Part shown: in pieces, positions 31,457 through 40,496 of the stretch
Layout of the letters: the number at the start of each line of letters is the position of its first letter
How positions within the stretch are numbered: position 1 is the first letter of the stretch
Translations under genes and position numbers: made by a program
NCBI GenBank assembly: GCA_963707575.1
Contig: OY970171.1
Coordinates: 62,001-126,000 of the forward strand
Direction of reading: 5' to 3'
DNA from: Gaiellasilicea sp963707575
GTDB taxonomy: Bacteria; Actinomycetota; Thermoleophilia; Gaiellales; Gaiellaceae
Length of the DNA: 64,000 bases
Notes under the pieces: model-generated
What the model was told of the DNA's origin: nothing
The model's database searches: none
Seen by the model: the letters and a program-made list of their open reading frames with translations, nothing else

Positions 31457-33064
31457 ATGGCGCGCTTCGACGCGGTCTTCGTAGGCAGCGGGATCAACTC
31501 GCTCGCGGGTGCCGCCTTGCTCGCGAAGGACGGCTGGAAGGTCTGCGTGCTGGAGCGCAACGACTGGCTCGGCGGCGCGATCAAGACCGTCGACGGGCTG
31601 ATCGCCGGCGGCTACACCCACGAGGTCTTCAGCTCGTGGCATCCCCTCTGGACGGGCTCCCCCGCGTACGCCGAGCTGAAGCCGGAGCTCGACCGCCGCG
31701 GCGTCGAGTACCTGAACACGGAGCTCCCCACAGGCTCCGCGTTCCCGGACGGGTCGAGCATCTTCCTCTCCACCGACGGCGCGGCGAACGCGGCCGAGCT
31801 GGGCGAGGCCTGGAGCCGCCAGTTCGACGAGTTCATGGGCAGCGCCGACATCGCGTTCGGCGTCCTCGGCACGGAGCTCTGGTCGACCGCGGGGCTAGGG
31901 CTCGGCCGGCAGGCGTACTCGCACTTCGGCCGGCGGGGCCTGATCGAGTTCGGCGGGCGCGTGCTCACGAGCGCCCGCGACTGGCTGACCCAGACGTTCG
32001 ACGACGAGCGGGCGCACGGGCTGCTCGCACCCTGGGTGCTGCATACCGGGCTCGGACCGGATCAGGCCACCTCCGGCTTCATGACCCAGGTGATCGCCTG
32101 TGCGCTGCAGCTCGGGGGGATGCCCGTGCCGAAGGGCGGCGGCGTCAGGCTCGTCGAGGGGCTGGCGTCGATCGTCCGCGACGCGGGCGGCGAGCTACGT
32201 ACCGACGCCGAGGTCGAGCGGATCGTGGTCTCGGGCGGTCGCGCGACCGGCGTGCTCCTCGCGGACGGCGAGACCGTCGACGCGGACCGGGCCGTCCTCG
32301 CCTGCGTGACCCCCACCCAGCTGTACGGCCGCCTGCTCGGCGACGGGGACGTCCCGGCGAACGTGCGCGACGCGGCGGCCCGGTTCCGCTACGGCCGCGC
32401 CGAGATGCAGATCCATCTGGCCCTGAGCGAGCTGCCGCGCTGGCGCGGCGACGAGCGGCTCGCGCGGACGCCGATCGTCCACGTCACGCCCGGCCTCGAC
32501 GGGGTTTCGCGCGCCGTCAACGAGGCCGAGCGCAGCCTGCTCCCGGCCGAGGCGACGATCGTCTGCGGCCAGCCGCTCGCGGTCGACCCATCGCGCGCGC
32601 CGGAGGGCTCGTCGATCCTCTGGCTGCAGCTGCAGGAGCTGCCGCCGCACGTGAAGGGCGACGCAGCGGGAGCGCTCGACGTCGGGGACGGGACCTGGAC
32701 CGAGACGCTGCGCGAGGCCTATGCCGACCGGATCGTCGAACGCCTCGGCCGCCACATCGAGAATCTCGCCGGCGCAACGATCGGCCGGGTCGTGCTCGGG
32801 CCCGCCGAGCTCGAGGCCGCGAACCCGAACTGGGTCGGCGGCGACATCTACGCCGGCTCGTGCGCACTCGACCAGAACCTGCTCTGGCGACCGACGCCGG
32901 CGAGCCCCGGTCACGAGACTCCGGTCGAGGGCCTGCTCCACATCGGCGCGAGCACGCATCCTGGCCCCGGTCTCGGCGCCGGCTCCGGCTACCTGGCCGC
33001 GAAGAGGCTGGTGCGCCCGCCCCTCCCGAGACGCCTGCTCTCGCGTCTGCCCGGCGTCTCGTGA
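31457..33064 (+). CDS. phytoene desaturase (CrtI)-like FAD oxidoreductase
   Basis: A 535-residue flavoprotein of the NAD(P)/FAD-dependent CrtI/amine-oxidase superfamily. The N-terminal dinucleotide motif VGSGINSLAGAALLAKDGW (about 9-27) is followed by the ER(N)DWLGG extension. The C-terminal FAD motif is HIGASTHPGPGLGAGSGYLAAK, with the Pro-Gly pattern of the carotenoid desaturase group. No carotenoid genes are nearby, so the substrate is more likely a pathway intermediate; related actinobacterial proteins are mostly uncharacterised. The ATG has a leaderless -10. Its stop overlaps the next gene in GTGA. Confidence 0.85.
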   Translation: MARFDAVFVGSGINSLAGAALLAKDGWKVCVLERNDWLGGAIKTVDGLIAGGYTHEVFSSWHPLWTGSPAYAELKPELDRRGVEYLNTELPTGSAFPDGSSIFLSTDGAANAAELGEAWSRQFDEFMGSADIAFGVLGTELWSTAGLGLGRQAYSHFGRRGLIEFGGRVLTSARDWLTQTFDDERAHGLLAPWVLHTGLGPDQATSGFMTQVIACALQLGGMPVPKGGGVRLVEGLASIVRDAGGELRTDAEVERIVVSGGRATGVLLADGETVDADRAVLACVTPTQLYGRLLGDGDVPANVRDAAARFRYGRAEMQIHLALSELPRWRGDERLARTPIVHVTPGLDGVSRAVNEAERSLLPAEATIVCGQPLAVDPSRAPEGSSILWLQLQELPPHVKGDAAGALDVGDGTWTETLREAYADRIVERLGRHIENLAGATIGRVVLGPAELEAANPNWVGGDIYAGSCALDQNLLWRPTPASPGHETPVEGLLHIGASTHPGPGLGAGSGYLAAKRLVRPPLPRRLLSRLPGVS

Positions 33065-33879
33065 AGCTCTCACTGAGCGAGATCTCGACACCTGTCGCGA
33101 GCTTCAGCGACGACCTCGCCGCGTATCGCGCCGCCGGCTTCCAGGGGATCGGGATCTGGGAGATGAAGCTCGGCGACGACGGCCCCGACGTCGCGGCGCT
33201 GTGGGCCAGCGGCCTGCACGCCACGAATTGCGTGCCGCTCGTGCCCTCGATCCTCCCCAACACGGTGATCGAGGGGCCGTCCGACGTCGAGGAGCGGATC
33301 ACCTCGATCTGCGCGAGCATGCGCCGCTTCGCCCGCTACGAGCCCGAGTCGGTGCTCGTCCTGACCGGCCCTGCCGGCGAGCTCGAAGCGACCGATGCCC
33401 GACGCGTCGTCGTCGAAGGGATGAAGCGCATCGCCGACGCGGCCGAGGATGCCGGTGTCCGCCTGGGCCTCGAGCCGATCCACTCCACCGAGCGCGACGC
33501 GCTCACACTCGTCACGTCGATCCCGGAGGCGCTCGACCTGCTCGACGAGGCCGACGTGCCGCAGGTCGGGATCATGGTCGACCTCTGGCACGTCGGGGAC
33601 ACGCCGACGATCGACCGGGATCTCGGTGAGCACGCGCAGCGATTCACCGGCGTACACATCTCGGACTGGTTCGGGGACTCGCGGCCGGGCCGCGCGCTGC
33701 CCGGCCACGGCGTCTCGCGCACCCGAGAGCTCGTCGCGCTCCTCGCGGCGAGCGGCTGGGACGGCTCGCTCGACGTGGAGATCTTCGGCGACGCCGACGA
33801 TCCGGACTCGCTCTGGTCGCTGCCGGCGGAGGAGGCTGCTCGGCGAGCCTACGAGGCCGCGGTCGGCGTGCTGCCGTAG
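33061..33879 (+). CDS. sugar phosphate isomerase/epimerase-family TIM barrel
   Basis: A 272-residue xylose-isomerase-like TIM barrel. Metal ligands match the family: Glu in LGLEPIHSTERD, Asp/His in MVDLWHVGDT, His in GVHISDWFGDSR and Glu in SLDVEIFGD. The start is GTG 33061, overlapping the upstream stop. Relatives include hydroxypyruvate isomerase, inosose dehydratase and epimerases, so the reaction is unassigned. Its 3' end overlaps the convergent flavin reductase gene by 31 nt, an unusually long convergent coding overlap for this window. Confidence 0.88.
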   Translation: MKLSLSEISTPVASFSDDLAAYRAAGFQGIGIWEMKLGDDGPDVAALWASGLHATNCVPLVPSILPNTVIEGPSDVEERITSICASMRRFARYEPESVLVLTGPAGELEATDARRVVVEGMKRIADAAEDAGVRLGLEPIHSTERDALTLVTSIPEALDLLDEADVPQVGIMVDLWHVGDTPTIDRDLGEHAQRFTGVHISDWFGDSRPGRALPGHGVSRTRELVALLAASGWDGSLDVEIFGDADDPDSLWSLPAEEAARRAYEAAVGVLP

Positions 33880-34343
33880 GCGCGGCGGTAGTAGAGGATC
33901 GGCACGCGCTCCGGGTCGGGCGCGCGCCCGGCCTCGACGACGCCGGTGAGGATGAGATGGTCGCCGGCCTCGAGCTCCTGCTCCGTCCGGCACTCCGCGA
34001 TCGCGAGCGCGTCCTCGAGGAGCAGAGGCACACCGTCCAGCCCCGGCTCCCAGGCCACGTCGGCGAACTTGTCGTCGACCTTGGAGGCGAAGAGCGCGCA
34101 CAGATCGGCGCAGCCGTCGCTCATGAAGTTGACGACGAAGCTCCGCGCGTGCCGCAGCGCCTCGAGCGTGCGGCTCGTCCGGTCGACGCAGACGAGCAGC
34201 ATCGGCGGGTCGGCCGACACGGCGCAGACCGCGTTCGTCGTCAGCCCCCGCGGCTGCCCGTCGGCATCGAGCGTGGTCACGATCGCGACCCCCGTCGGGA
34301 ACGCGCTCATGATCGCGAAGAACTCGTCTCGCTCCAGGGCCAT
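33849..34343 (-). CDS. flavin reductase-family protein
   Basis: A 164-residue FMN-binding split-barrel protein of the flavin reductase (HpaC/RutF-like) group. It shows FFAIMSAFPTGVAIVTTLDADG, GLTTNAVCAVSADPPMLLVCVD (the usual T/S-N-A...S-x-x-P-P signature), RSFVVNFMSDG and DHLILTGVVEAG. Such proteins supply reduced FMN to partner monooxygenases; the two LLM proteins nearby are candidate partners, as in the Rut pathway where a RutA-type LLM enzyme works with a RutF-type reductase. It overlaps the convergent isomerase gene by 31 nt. Confidence 0.9.
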   Translation of the reverse strand: MALERDEFFAIMSAFPTGVAIVTTLDADGQPRGLTTNAVCAVSADPPMLLVCVDRTSRTLEALRHARSFVVNFMSDGCADLCALFASKVDDKFADVAWEPGLDGVPLLLEDALAIAECRTEQELEAGDHLILTGVVEAGRAPDPERVPILYYRRAYGSTPTAAS

Positions 34344-34392
34344 GTTCAGATCGTACGCGGCGGAGGCGTCGCTACACTTTCCCGCGGTTCGA

Positions 34393-34467
<75 letters not shown>

Positions 34468-34488
34468 CGTTCGTTCTAGCGGTTGGGC

Positions 34489-36705
34489 CTAGGGGTTAGG
34501 CCGTGGTGCGGTGGTGGCCTTCTTCTTCGCCGGAGTCGCCGCAGCCTTGAGGGTGATCACCCCGGGCACGACCCGCATCGACTTCGCGCTCGTCTTCACG
34601 ATCACGACCACCCGCGCCTTGAGCGTCGGTCGCTTGAGGAGCATCTTGCGCGCCTTCGGCGAGAGCTTGAGGCCGAGGGTCTGCTTCTTCCCCTTTGCGA
34701 CCGCGAAGGTCTTGGTGCCGAGCTTCACGATCGGCTTCACCGTCGTCTGCAGGGTGATCGAGCCCCGGCACGCAATCGGCGAGGCCTTCGCGCAGGTGAG
34801 GATGAGCCGTGCGAGGCCGGTCGTCGTGACCTTCACGGTCCTCGGCGCCAGCACCATCCTCGGCAGCAGCACCTTCGGCGTGGCCTTGGGCGTTGGCGGG
34901 CGGCCTCGGCGGGGCCGCCGAGGACGTCGTCACCTGGTCGCTGGCCTCGATCGTGGCCGTGCCGCGGCTCTTCGTGATCGTCGCGTTGACGACGTCGCCG
35001 AGGCTGACGGAGAAGGTCTCGATCGGCTCGGCGGTGGTGTCGTCGACGACCGTCACCTCGAGCGTCTTCGACTTCTGACCCGGGGCGAACGTGAGCGTGC
35101 CGCGCCGTGCCGTGTAGTCGCCGGGCTCCCGCGCCGTGCCGTCGCTCGTGTTGAAGGTGACGGTGACAGTGCGCAGCGTGTTGCCGGCGAGCTCGACCTC
35201 GAACGTCGCTCCGCCGCCCTCGCTGGCAATGGTGTCGCTGATCGAGAGCGACGGCGGCGCGTTCTTGTCGATGATCGTGCCCTGCGCCTGAGCGTCGGCG
35301 ATCTGTGCGCCCTCGCGGGGCGACGAGCTTGACGAGCACGGTCTCGTTGTCCTCGTTGACGTCGTCGCCGATGACCGTGACGGGATCTCCTTCGTCGGTC
35401 TCGAACGGGCGCGAAGGCCAGCGTCCCGCCTCGCGGCGCTGTAGTCGCTGCCGGCGGTGGCCGTGCCGTTCTCCGTGAACCACCCGACGTTCACCGGCCG
35501 CGCGCTGGCCGGTGCGAGCGTGACCTTGAACGTCATCGTGCTCGACGTGCCCGCGCTGCCCTCGTCGGCCTCGGAATCGGCCGATCGAGAGCATCGACTT
35601 CTTGTCGTTGTCGGTGATCGTCACCGTGGTCGTGTCGACGACAGCGCCGTCCGCCGGGCCGGACGATCTGGATGAGGAACGTCTCGGGAAGCTCGTCGAG
35701 CACGTCGCCCTTGATGACGACGAGGAATCGTCCGCTCGGTCTGGCCCGCGGTGAAGGTGACCGCGCCGCCGAGGCGGTCGTAGTCCGCACCCGTCGCGGT
35801 GTTGTCGACGCTCCGGTAGTCGAACGTCAAGGTCTGCTGGCTGGGGCTTGCGAGTTTCACTGTCACGTCGAGGTTGAGGTTCGCGTCGCCCTCGGGTGTG
35901 GTGAAGTCCTCAATCGACGCAACCGGCGCGGCGTCGTTGTCGACGATCGTGGCCGTGCCGCTGCCGTCGCTGATCGTCGCGTTGGTCGCGTTGAAGATGT
36001 TGACCGGGAAGCTCTCGGAGCTCTCCGCCAGCTCGTCGCCGTTGATCTTGATCGTGATCGTTCCCGATGGTTGGTTGGCTGGGATCGTCAGGGTCTGATC
36101 CTGAGCGGCGACGTAGTCCGAACCGGCTGTCGGCCGTGCCGGTGCCGGTTGAGTACTGCACGGTGATCGGTTTGCCGCTCGCCGGAGAGACGCTCACCAC
36201 GAAGTTCGCATCGACGGTGCCGGAGTTCCCCTCGGTGACGGTGACGTCGCCGATGGAGATCGGCGGCGGACCGTCGTCGTTCGTGATCGTCCCGGTTCCC
36301 GCCCCGTCCCCGACGACAGCTCCGGCAGGGTTCGAGAGGGTGACGCTGAACGACTTGTCGTCCTCGAAGGACGAGTCGTTCGGGATGCTGACGACGAACT
36401 GCTTGCTCCCGCCGGCCGGGATCTCCGTCAGCCGCTCCGTCTTGTGCACGTAGTCGGCGGGCGCCGTTGCACTGCCGGTCGCGGTCGTGACGTCGACCGC
36501 CGCTGTGTCGGGGCCGGCGCTCAGCGAGACGGTGAACGTCGCAATCCCGGCGGCCTCGTTCACCGTGACGTCGCCCGATCGAGAGCGCCTGCGTCTCGTC
36601 GGCAGACGCCTGCCCGGGCAGGACGATCACGCACACGAGCAGGATCGTCATCGCGAGCCCGCGCTTCCAGGTTCTAGCCCTCACCCTCAACACCCCCACC
36701 GCCAA
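34489..36705 (-). pseudogene. Calx-beta-repeat surface protein gene with nine apparent +1 frameshifts
   Basis: A single exported protein of about 730 residues can be followed only by switching frame nine times. It begins with a signal peptide (MTILLVCVIVLPGQASA at about 36651, or an upstream TTG at 36705) and continues through about five Calx-beta modules (TVTEGNSGTVDANFVVSVSP; DYVAAQDQTLTIPA; SISDTIASEGGGATFEVELAG), calcium-binding beta-sandwiches of surface proteins. It ends in a Lys-rich all-beta domain (LKLSPKARKMLLKRPTLKAR). Each break is one extra G or C, near 36575, 36124, 35724, 35657, 35580, 35429, 35408, 35320 and 34899. No in-frame stop appears after correction, so sequence error is as likely as decay. 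Confidence 0.75.
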
Positions 36706-36851
36706 AGATTTCAGTAGCCGGGGTGTAGCACGGATACGGTTCGAAAGGAAGGTATTCCGGCAAACCTACCCGGCTAATGCCGTCCGACCCTGCTGCCGAT
36801 AGTTATCAGGCGAGCAGGGCACCACATTTACCCCACTCGCAATCCCCAAAG

Positions 36852-36896
36852 ACACGAGGGCCCCGGCGATGATGCGATCGATCGGGGCCCTTCGTG
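36852..36896. terminator. long inverted repeat, terminator-like
   Basis: ACACGAGGGCCCC (36852-36864) pairs with GGGGCCCTTCGTGT (36883-36896) with a single bulged base and an 18-nt loop, a 13-bp stem of very high stability. There is no U-run on either strand, and it lies between divergent genes where no terminator is expected, so it may instead end an unannotated transcript or be an operator or insertion-sequence end. Confidence 0.4.
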
Positions 36897-36900
36897 TGCG

Positions 36901-36948
36901 ATTGACCCCGCAACTGTTTTACAAATTGACCCCGCAACTGTTTTACAA
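36901..36948 (+). repeat. exact 24-bp tandem direct repeat (two units)
   Basis: Two identical, adjacent 24-bp units, each beginning ATTGACCCCGCAACTG and ending TTTTACAA. GC content is far below the flanks. Repeated GACCCCG...TTTTACA blocks resemble the multiple terminal repeats of some IS21-family elements, but no transposase is nearby; a doubled regulator site upstream of 37077 is the other reading. Confidence 0.7.
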
Positions 36949-37076
36949 AGAGTTACGAGACGTTTAAGCGGAGCCTGGTCAAGGGTACTGACATGTCTCG
37001 GCGAGCAATCCTATGCTTGCCCTGCGGCAGCAACTGAGATAGAAGAAGGGTCTACGCTCCAATAGGAGGCGGCTCG

Positions 37077-38348
37077 TTGGCGGGACGGGTGAGGTTGGGG
37101 GCACGGGGAATTCTGCAAGGACGAGGGCGCGGCACGCGGCTTGCGTCAGCGACCCTTGTGGCGATGCTCGCCGCCGCCTTCGCGTTCAGCGCTCCGGCGA
37201 CCGCGCAGGACGCTCCCGGGGACGCGCCTGCGGACGTCTCGACGGCACCGACGGACACGCCGACCGGCGGCAGCGACACACCCGAAGCAGGAGCGTCGGA
37301 GGGAGAGACCGAGCCCGCCGAGACCCCCGAGGCCGGCACGGAGGAGCCCGAGACTCCGCCGCCCGGATCGGAGACGCCTCCGGCCGACACGACGGAACCC
37401 GCTGAGGGCACGCCCCCGGCGGAGGGAACCGACCCGGCCGAGCCCGCACCTCCGGCCGAGGAGTGCACCGCGGGTGCGGAGGGATGCGAGCCTGCGGACG
37501 AGCCCACCTGCGAAGCCGGCACGACGGCGGCGCCGGTGGCGATGACGGGCTCACCGGGAGCAGGCTGTGAGGACGTCGTCGAGCTCGAGCCGGACCCCAC
37601 CCCACCGCCCCCGGCGCCGCCGGCCGCTCCGACGCCGCCAGCACCGCCTGCGCCCCAGGCGGCGGCTCCCGCGCCGACCGGTAACTCGATCGTCCTGCTG
37701 ATCGCGGAAGCAGGCCCTGGGCCGTCGCAGCTGCCCGAGCTTGCCAACGGCCTCGCCCCCGACGGGGGTCGGATCTCGACCCTGATCTCGACCGTCGTCC
37801 TCGGTGGGCCGGACGAGACCGGGACGCCGGAGGCCGCCGACGAAGACCGCGGTGCGACCGACCACGCGCTCGCCCTCGCACACTGGGCCGAGAGCATGGC
37901 GTCCTCGCAGCGAGAAGGACCATGCGCGCCGCTCTCGAGCGCCGGGATGGCGCCGCTCTCGGACACCTGCCCGAGCTCGCAGCGCGAATCGATCTTGACC
38001 ATCGGGACACAGCCCTTGCCCGACGCTGACAGGGCCATCATCCTGCCGGCCCCGCCGCCACCGGACACACGGCTCCCGCGTCACAGACGTACCCATCCCG
38101 AAGCACAATCCGACACTGAACGGCCGGCCGTAGCCGCTGCTCCGGCCACCTCGACACGCGATCACGGCAGACGCCTGGCCGGTGGAGGAGCACCTGGCGG
38201 CTCGTCGGCCGCGGCCGGCCTCCGGATCTTCGCCGTCTCGACTTCACCCCTGCTCCTCACGGCTCCGGTCACCTTCCCGACCGAGCCACAGCCGTCGGTC
38301 CTCCCCGAAGGGGAGCCCGGCGTGCCTCCGCCTGCGAGCCCTGGATAG
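37077..38348 (+). CDS. exported Pro/Glu/Thr-rich low-complexity protein
   Basis: A 423-residue protein starting at TTG 37077, seven bases after a perfect AGGAGG. A basic N-terminus and hydrophobic core (ASATLVAMLAAAFAFSA) end at a signal-peptidase-like site ATAQD. The next 150 residues are almost wholly Pro, Glu, Thr, Ala and Gly (TEPAEGTPPAEGTDPAEPAP), like a cell-wall-spanning stalk, with a few Cys that could form disulfides. The C-terminal half has weak complexity and no known domain. It lies just before a LuxR-type regulator gene. Function unknown; a surface protein is likely. Confidence 0.65.
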   Translation: MAGRVRLGARGILQGRGRGTRLASATLVAMLAAAFAFSAPATAQDAPGDAPADVSTAPTDTPTGGSDTPEAGASEGETEPAETPEAGTEEPETPPPGSETPPADTTEPAEGTPPAEGTDPAEPAPPAEECTAGAEGCEPADEPTCEAGTTAAPVAMTGSPGAGCEDVVELEPDPTPPPPAPPAAPTPPAPPAPQAAAPAPTGNSIVLLIAEAGPGPSQLPELANGLAPDGGRISTLISTVVLGGPDETGTPEAADEDRGATDHALALAHWAESMASSQREGPCAPLSSAGMAPLSDTCPSSQRESILTIGTQPLPDADRAIILPAPPPPDTRLPRHRRTHPEAQSDTERPAVAAAPATSTRDHGRRLAGGGAPGGSSAAAGLRIFAVSTSPLLLTAPVTFPTEPQPSVLPEGEPGVPPPASPG

Positions 38349-38422
38349 ATCGCCCCGCGACTTCCTCTGTGGAGGTCGCTGCACGGCGATGTACATCCTG
38401 GAATTCGCTACTGGAGGATCCA

Positions 38423-39238
38423 ATGGAGCACGAATTTGAGAGAGGTGGCAGGACGGCCGTCCTCATGGACCCACACCCGCTCTGCCATGCGGCACTTGCG
38501 GCGCTGCTCGCCCGCTTCGACACGAAGGTCGTGGGCACAGCGACGTCGGCGGCAGCGGCGCGGGTGCTGGTCGAGGTGCACCGACCCGACCTGGTCCTGG
38601 CCGAGGTCGATCTACCGGAAGGACACGAGGAGGGCCTGAGCATCGTCGCGCTCGCCCAGGCCGACCCGAGCCTCACGGTCATCGTCCTGTCGAAGAGCGA
38701 CGAGCCCGACCTGATGCAGGCTGCGTTCGAGGCGGGTGCGTCCGCCTACATCTCGAAGACGGCGGAGCCTGGCGAGATCGCGGCGGCGGTGCGACAGGCG
38801 TTCGCACCGGACGGATACCGCGCCCACACGAACGGAAGGACGGCGACCGTCACCGCGTTCCCTCAGGAAAGGGTCCGCCCTCGCCTGACCCGTCGCGAGG
38901 TCGAGATCCTGAGGCTCGTCTCGGAGGGCAGGTCGAACCGTGAAGCCGGGCAGGTGCTGTGGGTCACCGATCAGACGGTGAAGTTCCATCTGGCCAACAT
39001 CTACCGCAAGCTCGGAGTCCGGAACCGCCACGAAGCGGGACAGTGGGCGCGAGAGCACGGCCTGCTCGAGCTGGCGGTCCCCGGTGACCTCGTCTCGATC
39101 GCCGAGGGCAACGGGCACGCCAACGGCAACGGCAACAGCACGGGCACCGCGAGCGGTGGGAAGCTGACGCGGCTGACCCCCCGCTATGCCACGCCGTCTG
39201 TGGTGATCAGGGAGCAGCTAGAGGGAACATCGCGATGA
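38423..39238 (+). CDS. LuxR/NarL-type response regulator with atypical receiver
   Basis: A 271-residue regulator: a receiver domain at about 11-128 and a LuxR-type helix-turn-helix at about 150-210 (LTRREVEILRLVSEGRSNREAG, then TDQTVKFHLANIYRKLGVRNR). The ATG at 38423 follows ctGGAGGatcca. The receiver keeps an acidic residue (Asp16), the Ser/Thr position (VIVLSKSDEP) and Lys112 (YISKTAEP). At the phosphoacceptor position, four residues before Pro in VLAEVDLPEG, it has Glu61 instead of Asp. It may therefore be locked in an active-like state or respond to something other than phosphorylation. A Gly/Asn-rich tail (GNGHANGNGNSTG) follows. The 3' end overlaps the convergent subtilase by 32 nt. 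Confidence 0.88.
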   Translation: MEHEFERGGRTAVLMDPHPLCHAALAALLARFDTKVVGTATSAAAARVLVEVHRPDLVLAEVDLPEGHEEGLSIVALAQADPSLTVIVLSKSDEPDLMQAAFEAGASAYISKTAEPGEIAAAVRQAFAPDGYRAHTNGRTATVTAFPQERVRPRLTRREVEILRLVSEGRSNREAGQVLWVTDQTVKFHLANIYRKLGVRNRHEAGQWAREHGLLELAVPGDLVSIAEGNGHANGNGNSTGTASGGKLTRLTPRYATPSVVIREQLEGTSR

Positions 39239-40496
39239 CGCCGAGCGAGTACAGCCGGTTCCGGGAGCCGCGGCAACGCACGTCCACGGTGTACCGGCCG
39301 GCTGTCAGCGTGGCGGAGAGGCTGAGCAGGTTCTTGACCGCGGGGACGGCCATGATCACCTCTCCGGGCGAGCGGAGCGAGAGCGTGCATTCCCGGGCGC
39401 GGCCGGTGGCGAGCTGCATCTCGAACCGTCCGCGCCCCACCCGGAAGGTCGACTTGAACGAGCGTCGGAAGCTGCCGGCCTCGAACACGATGTCCCGTCC
39501 GTACAGCTGTCCGGGCACCGGCGTCCGCGGGGCGCCCGCCGCCGGCGTGGACGGCGTCCCGGTTGCACCGGCCGGAGTCGTCTGCGCCGGGGCGAGGAGA
39601 CCGAGCCACTGGAAGGCGGCTGCGGCGTCGATCCGGCCGAACGCGACGCCGGGCACGGGCTTCGCCGTGGCCGTGAGCGCGGCGATGACCTGATGCGTCG
39701 TCAGGCTCGGGTTGCGGGAGAGGATCAGCCCGGCCAGGCCGGAGACCGCCCCCGGCGTGAACGACGTGCCACAGATCGTCCCGGGCGTGATCGTCGGATC
39801 GAGCACCATGTGACACCCTGGAGCCGTCAGCGCCACCCAGGGCCCGCGCGACGACCAGAAGTAGAGCGAGTCGCTGTCGTCGGTGCCTCCGACGGAGAGC
39901 ACGCCGGGGTAGGCGGCGGGATACTGCGGGACCGTGTTCCCCGCGTTCCCCGCTGACGCGACCACGAGCACACCCCGGTCGAGCGCGTACTGCACGGCTT
40001 GCTGCTCGGTGGGGTCGGGGCTCCCGGGCCGCGTGAGGCTCACGTTGACGATGCGCGCGCCGTGCTCGACCGCCCAGATGATCCCCTGAGCGATCCGCTC
40101 AGGGTTCACCGAGCCACCGGCGGTCACGCGCACCGGCATGATCCGGCACCCCCAGCAGTGCCCCGCCATCCCGAGCCCGTTGTTCCCGCGCGCGGCGATC
40201 ACGCTGGCGACCCGAGTCCCGTGCGTCTGTGTGTCCTGGGGGACCGCGTCGTTCTCGACGAAGTCCCAGCCGGGGACGAGCGCGCCCTCGAGATCCGGCA
40301 TCGGGTTCACACCCGTGTCGATCAGCGCGATCACGATGCCGGGATCGCCGGTCGTCGTCTCCCAGACCTGCGGGAGACCGATCTTTCTCTGCGCCCACTG
40401 GTCCGGCCAGGCCGGGTCGTTCGGCTGCAAAGCCGAGGTTCCCGAAGCTGGCAGCAACAGAGTCGCCGCCAGGGCAAGCAGAAGGAAGCGCCGCAA
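39207..40496 (-). CDS. secreted subtilase with paired disulfide motifs (S8)
   Basis: A 429-residue exported S8 peptidase. Signal peptide at about 1-22 (cleavage near TSA-LQP), no large propeptide, catalytic Asp60 (ALIDTGV), His92 (QTHGTRVASVIAA) and Ser245 (CGTSFTPGAVSG), with oxyanion Asn in ASAGNAG. Cys114/Cys117 (CWGC) and Cys228/Cys242 are placed exactly as in the subtilase at 43221, so the two are paralogues with likely shared disulfides. The C-terminal 110 residues form a beta-rich domain (RRSFKSTFRVGRGRFEMQL). Start TTG 40496. It is convergent with the regulator gene. Confidence 0.9.
   Translation of the reverse strand: MRRFLLLALAATLLLPASGTSALQPNDPAWPDQWAQRKIGLPQVWETTTGDPGIVIALIDTGVNPMPDLEGALVPGWDFVENDAVPQDTQTHGTRVASVIAARGNNGLGMAGHCWGCRIMPVRVTAGGSVNPERIAQGIIWAVEHGARIVNVSLTRPGSPDPTEQQAVQYALDRGVLVVASAGNAGNTVPQYPAAYPGVLSVGGTDDSDSLYFWSSRGPWVALTAPGCHMVLDPTITPGTICGTSFTPGAVSGLAGLILSRNPSLTTHQVIAALTATAKPVPGVAFGRIDAAAAFQWLGLLAPAQTTPAGATGTPSTPAAGAPRTPVPGQLYGRDIVFEAGSFRRSFKSTFRVGRGRFEMQLATGRARECTLSLRSPGEVIMAVPAVKNLLSLSATLTAGRYTVDVRCRGSRNRLYSLGVIAMFPLAAP

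Larger units (their letters stand above)
36706..37076. other. 371-bp intergenic region with structured sequence
   Basis: AT-richer than its surroundings and free of credible coding frames. From the left it holds an imperfect hairpin (CCCTGCT near 36790 against AGCAGGG near 36820), a long inverted repeat (36852-36896), an exact 24-bp tandem duplication (36901-36948), a TGACATGTCT sequence near 36990 resembling the catabolic operator, and an AGGAGG ribosome-binding site at 37063-37068 for the gene at 37077. No clear -35/-10 pair was found for either neighbour. Confidence 0.6.

Noticed and set aside
36706..37076. An insertion sequence between the surface genes
   Set aside because: There is no transposase frame and no complete pair of terminal inverted repeats; only a tandem repeat and one hairpin are present.
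37052..38068. A minus-strand frame giving a Gly/Ser/Val-rich 338-residue protein
   Set aside because: Low-complexity mirror of the Pro/Glu-rich + gene, which has an AGGAGG site and a signal peptide. Rejected, with moderate certainty only.
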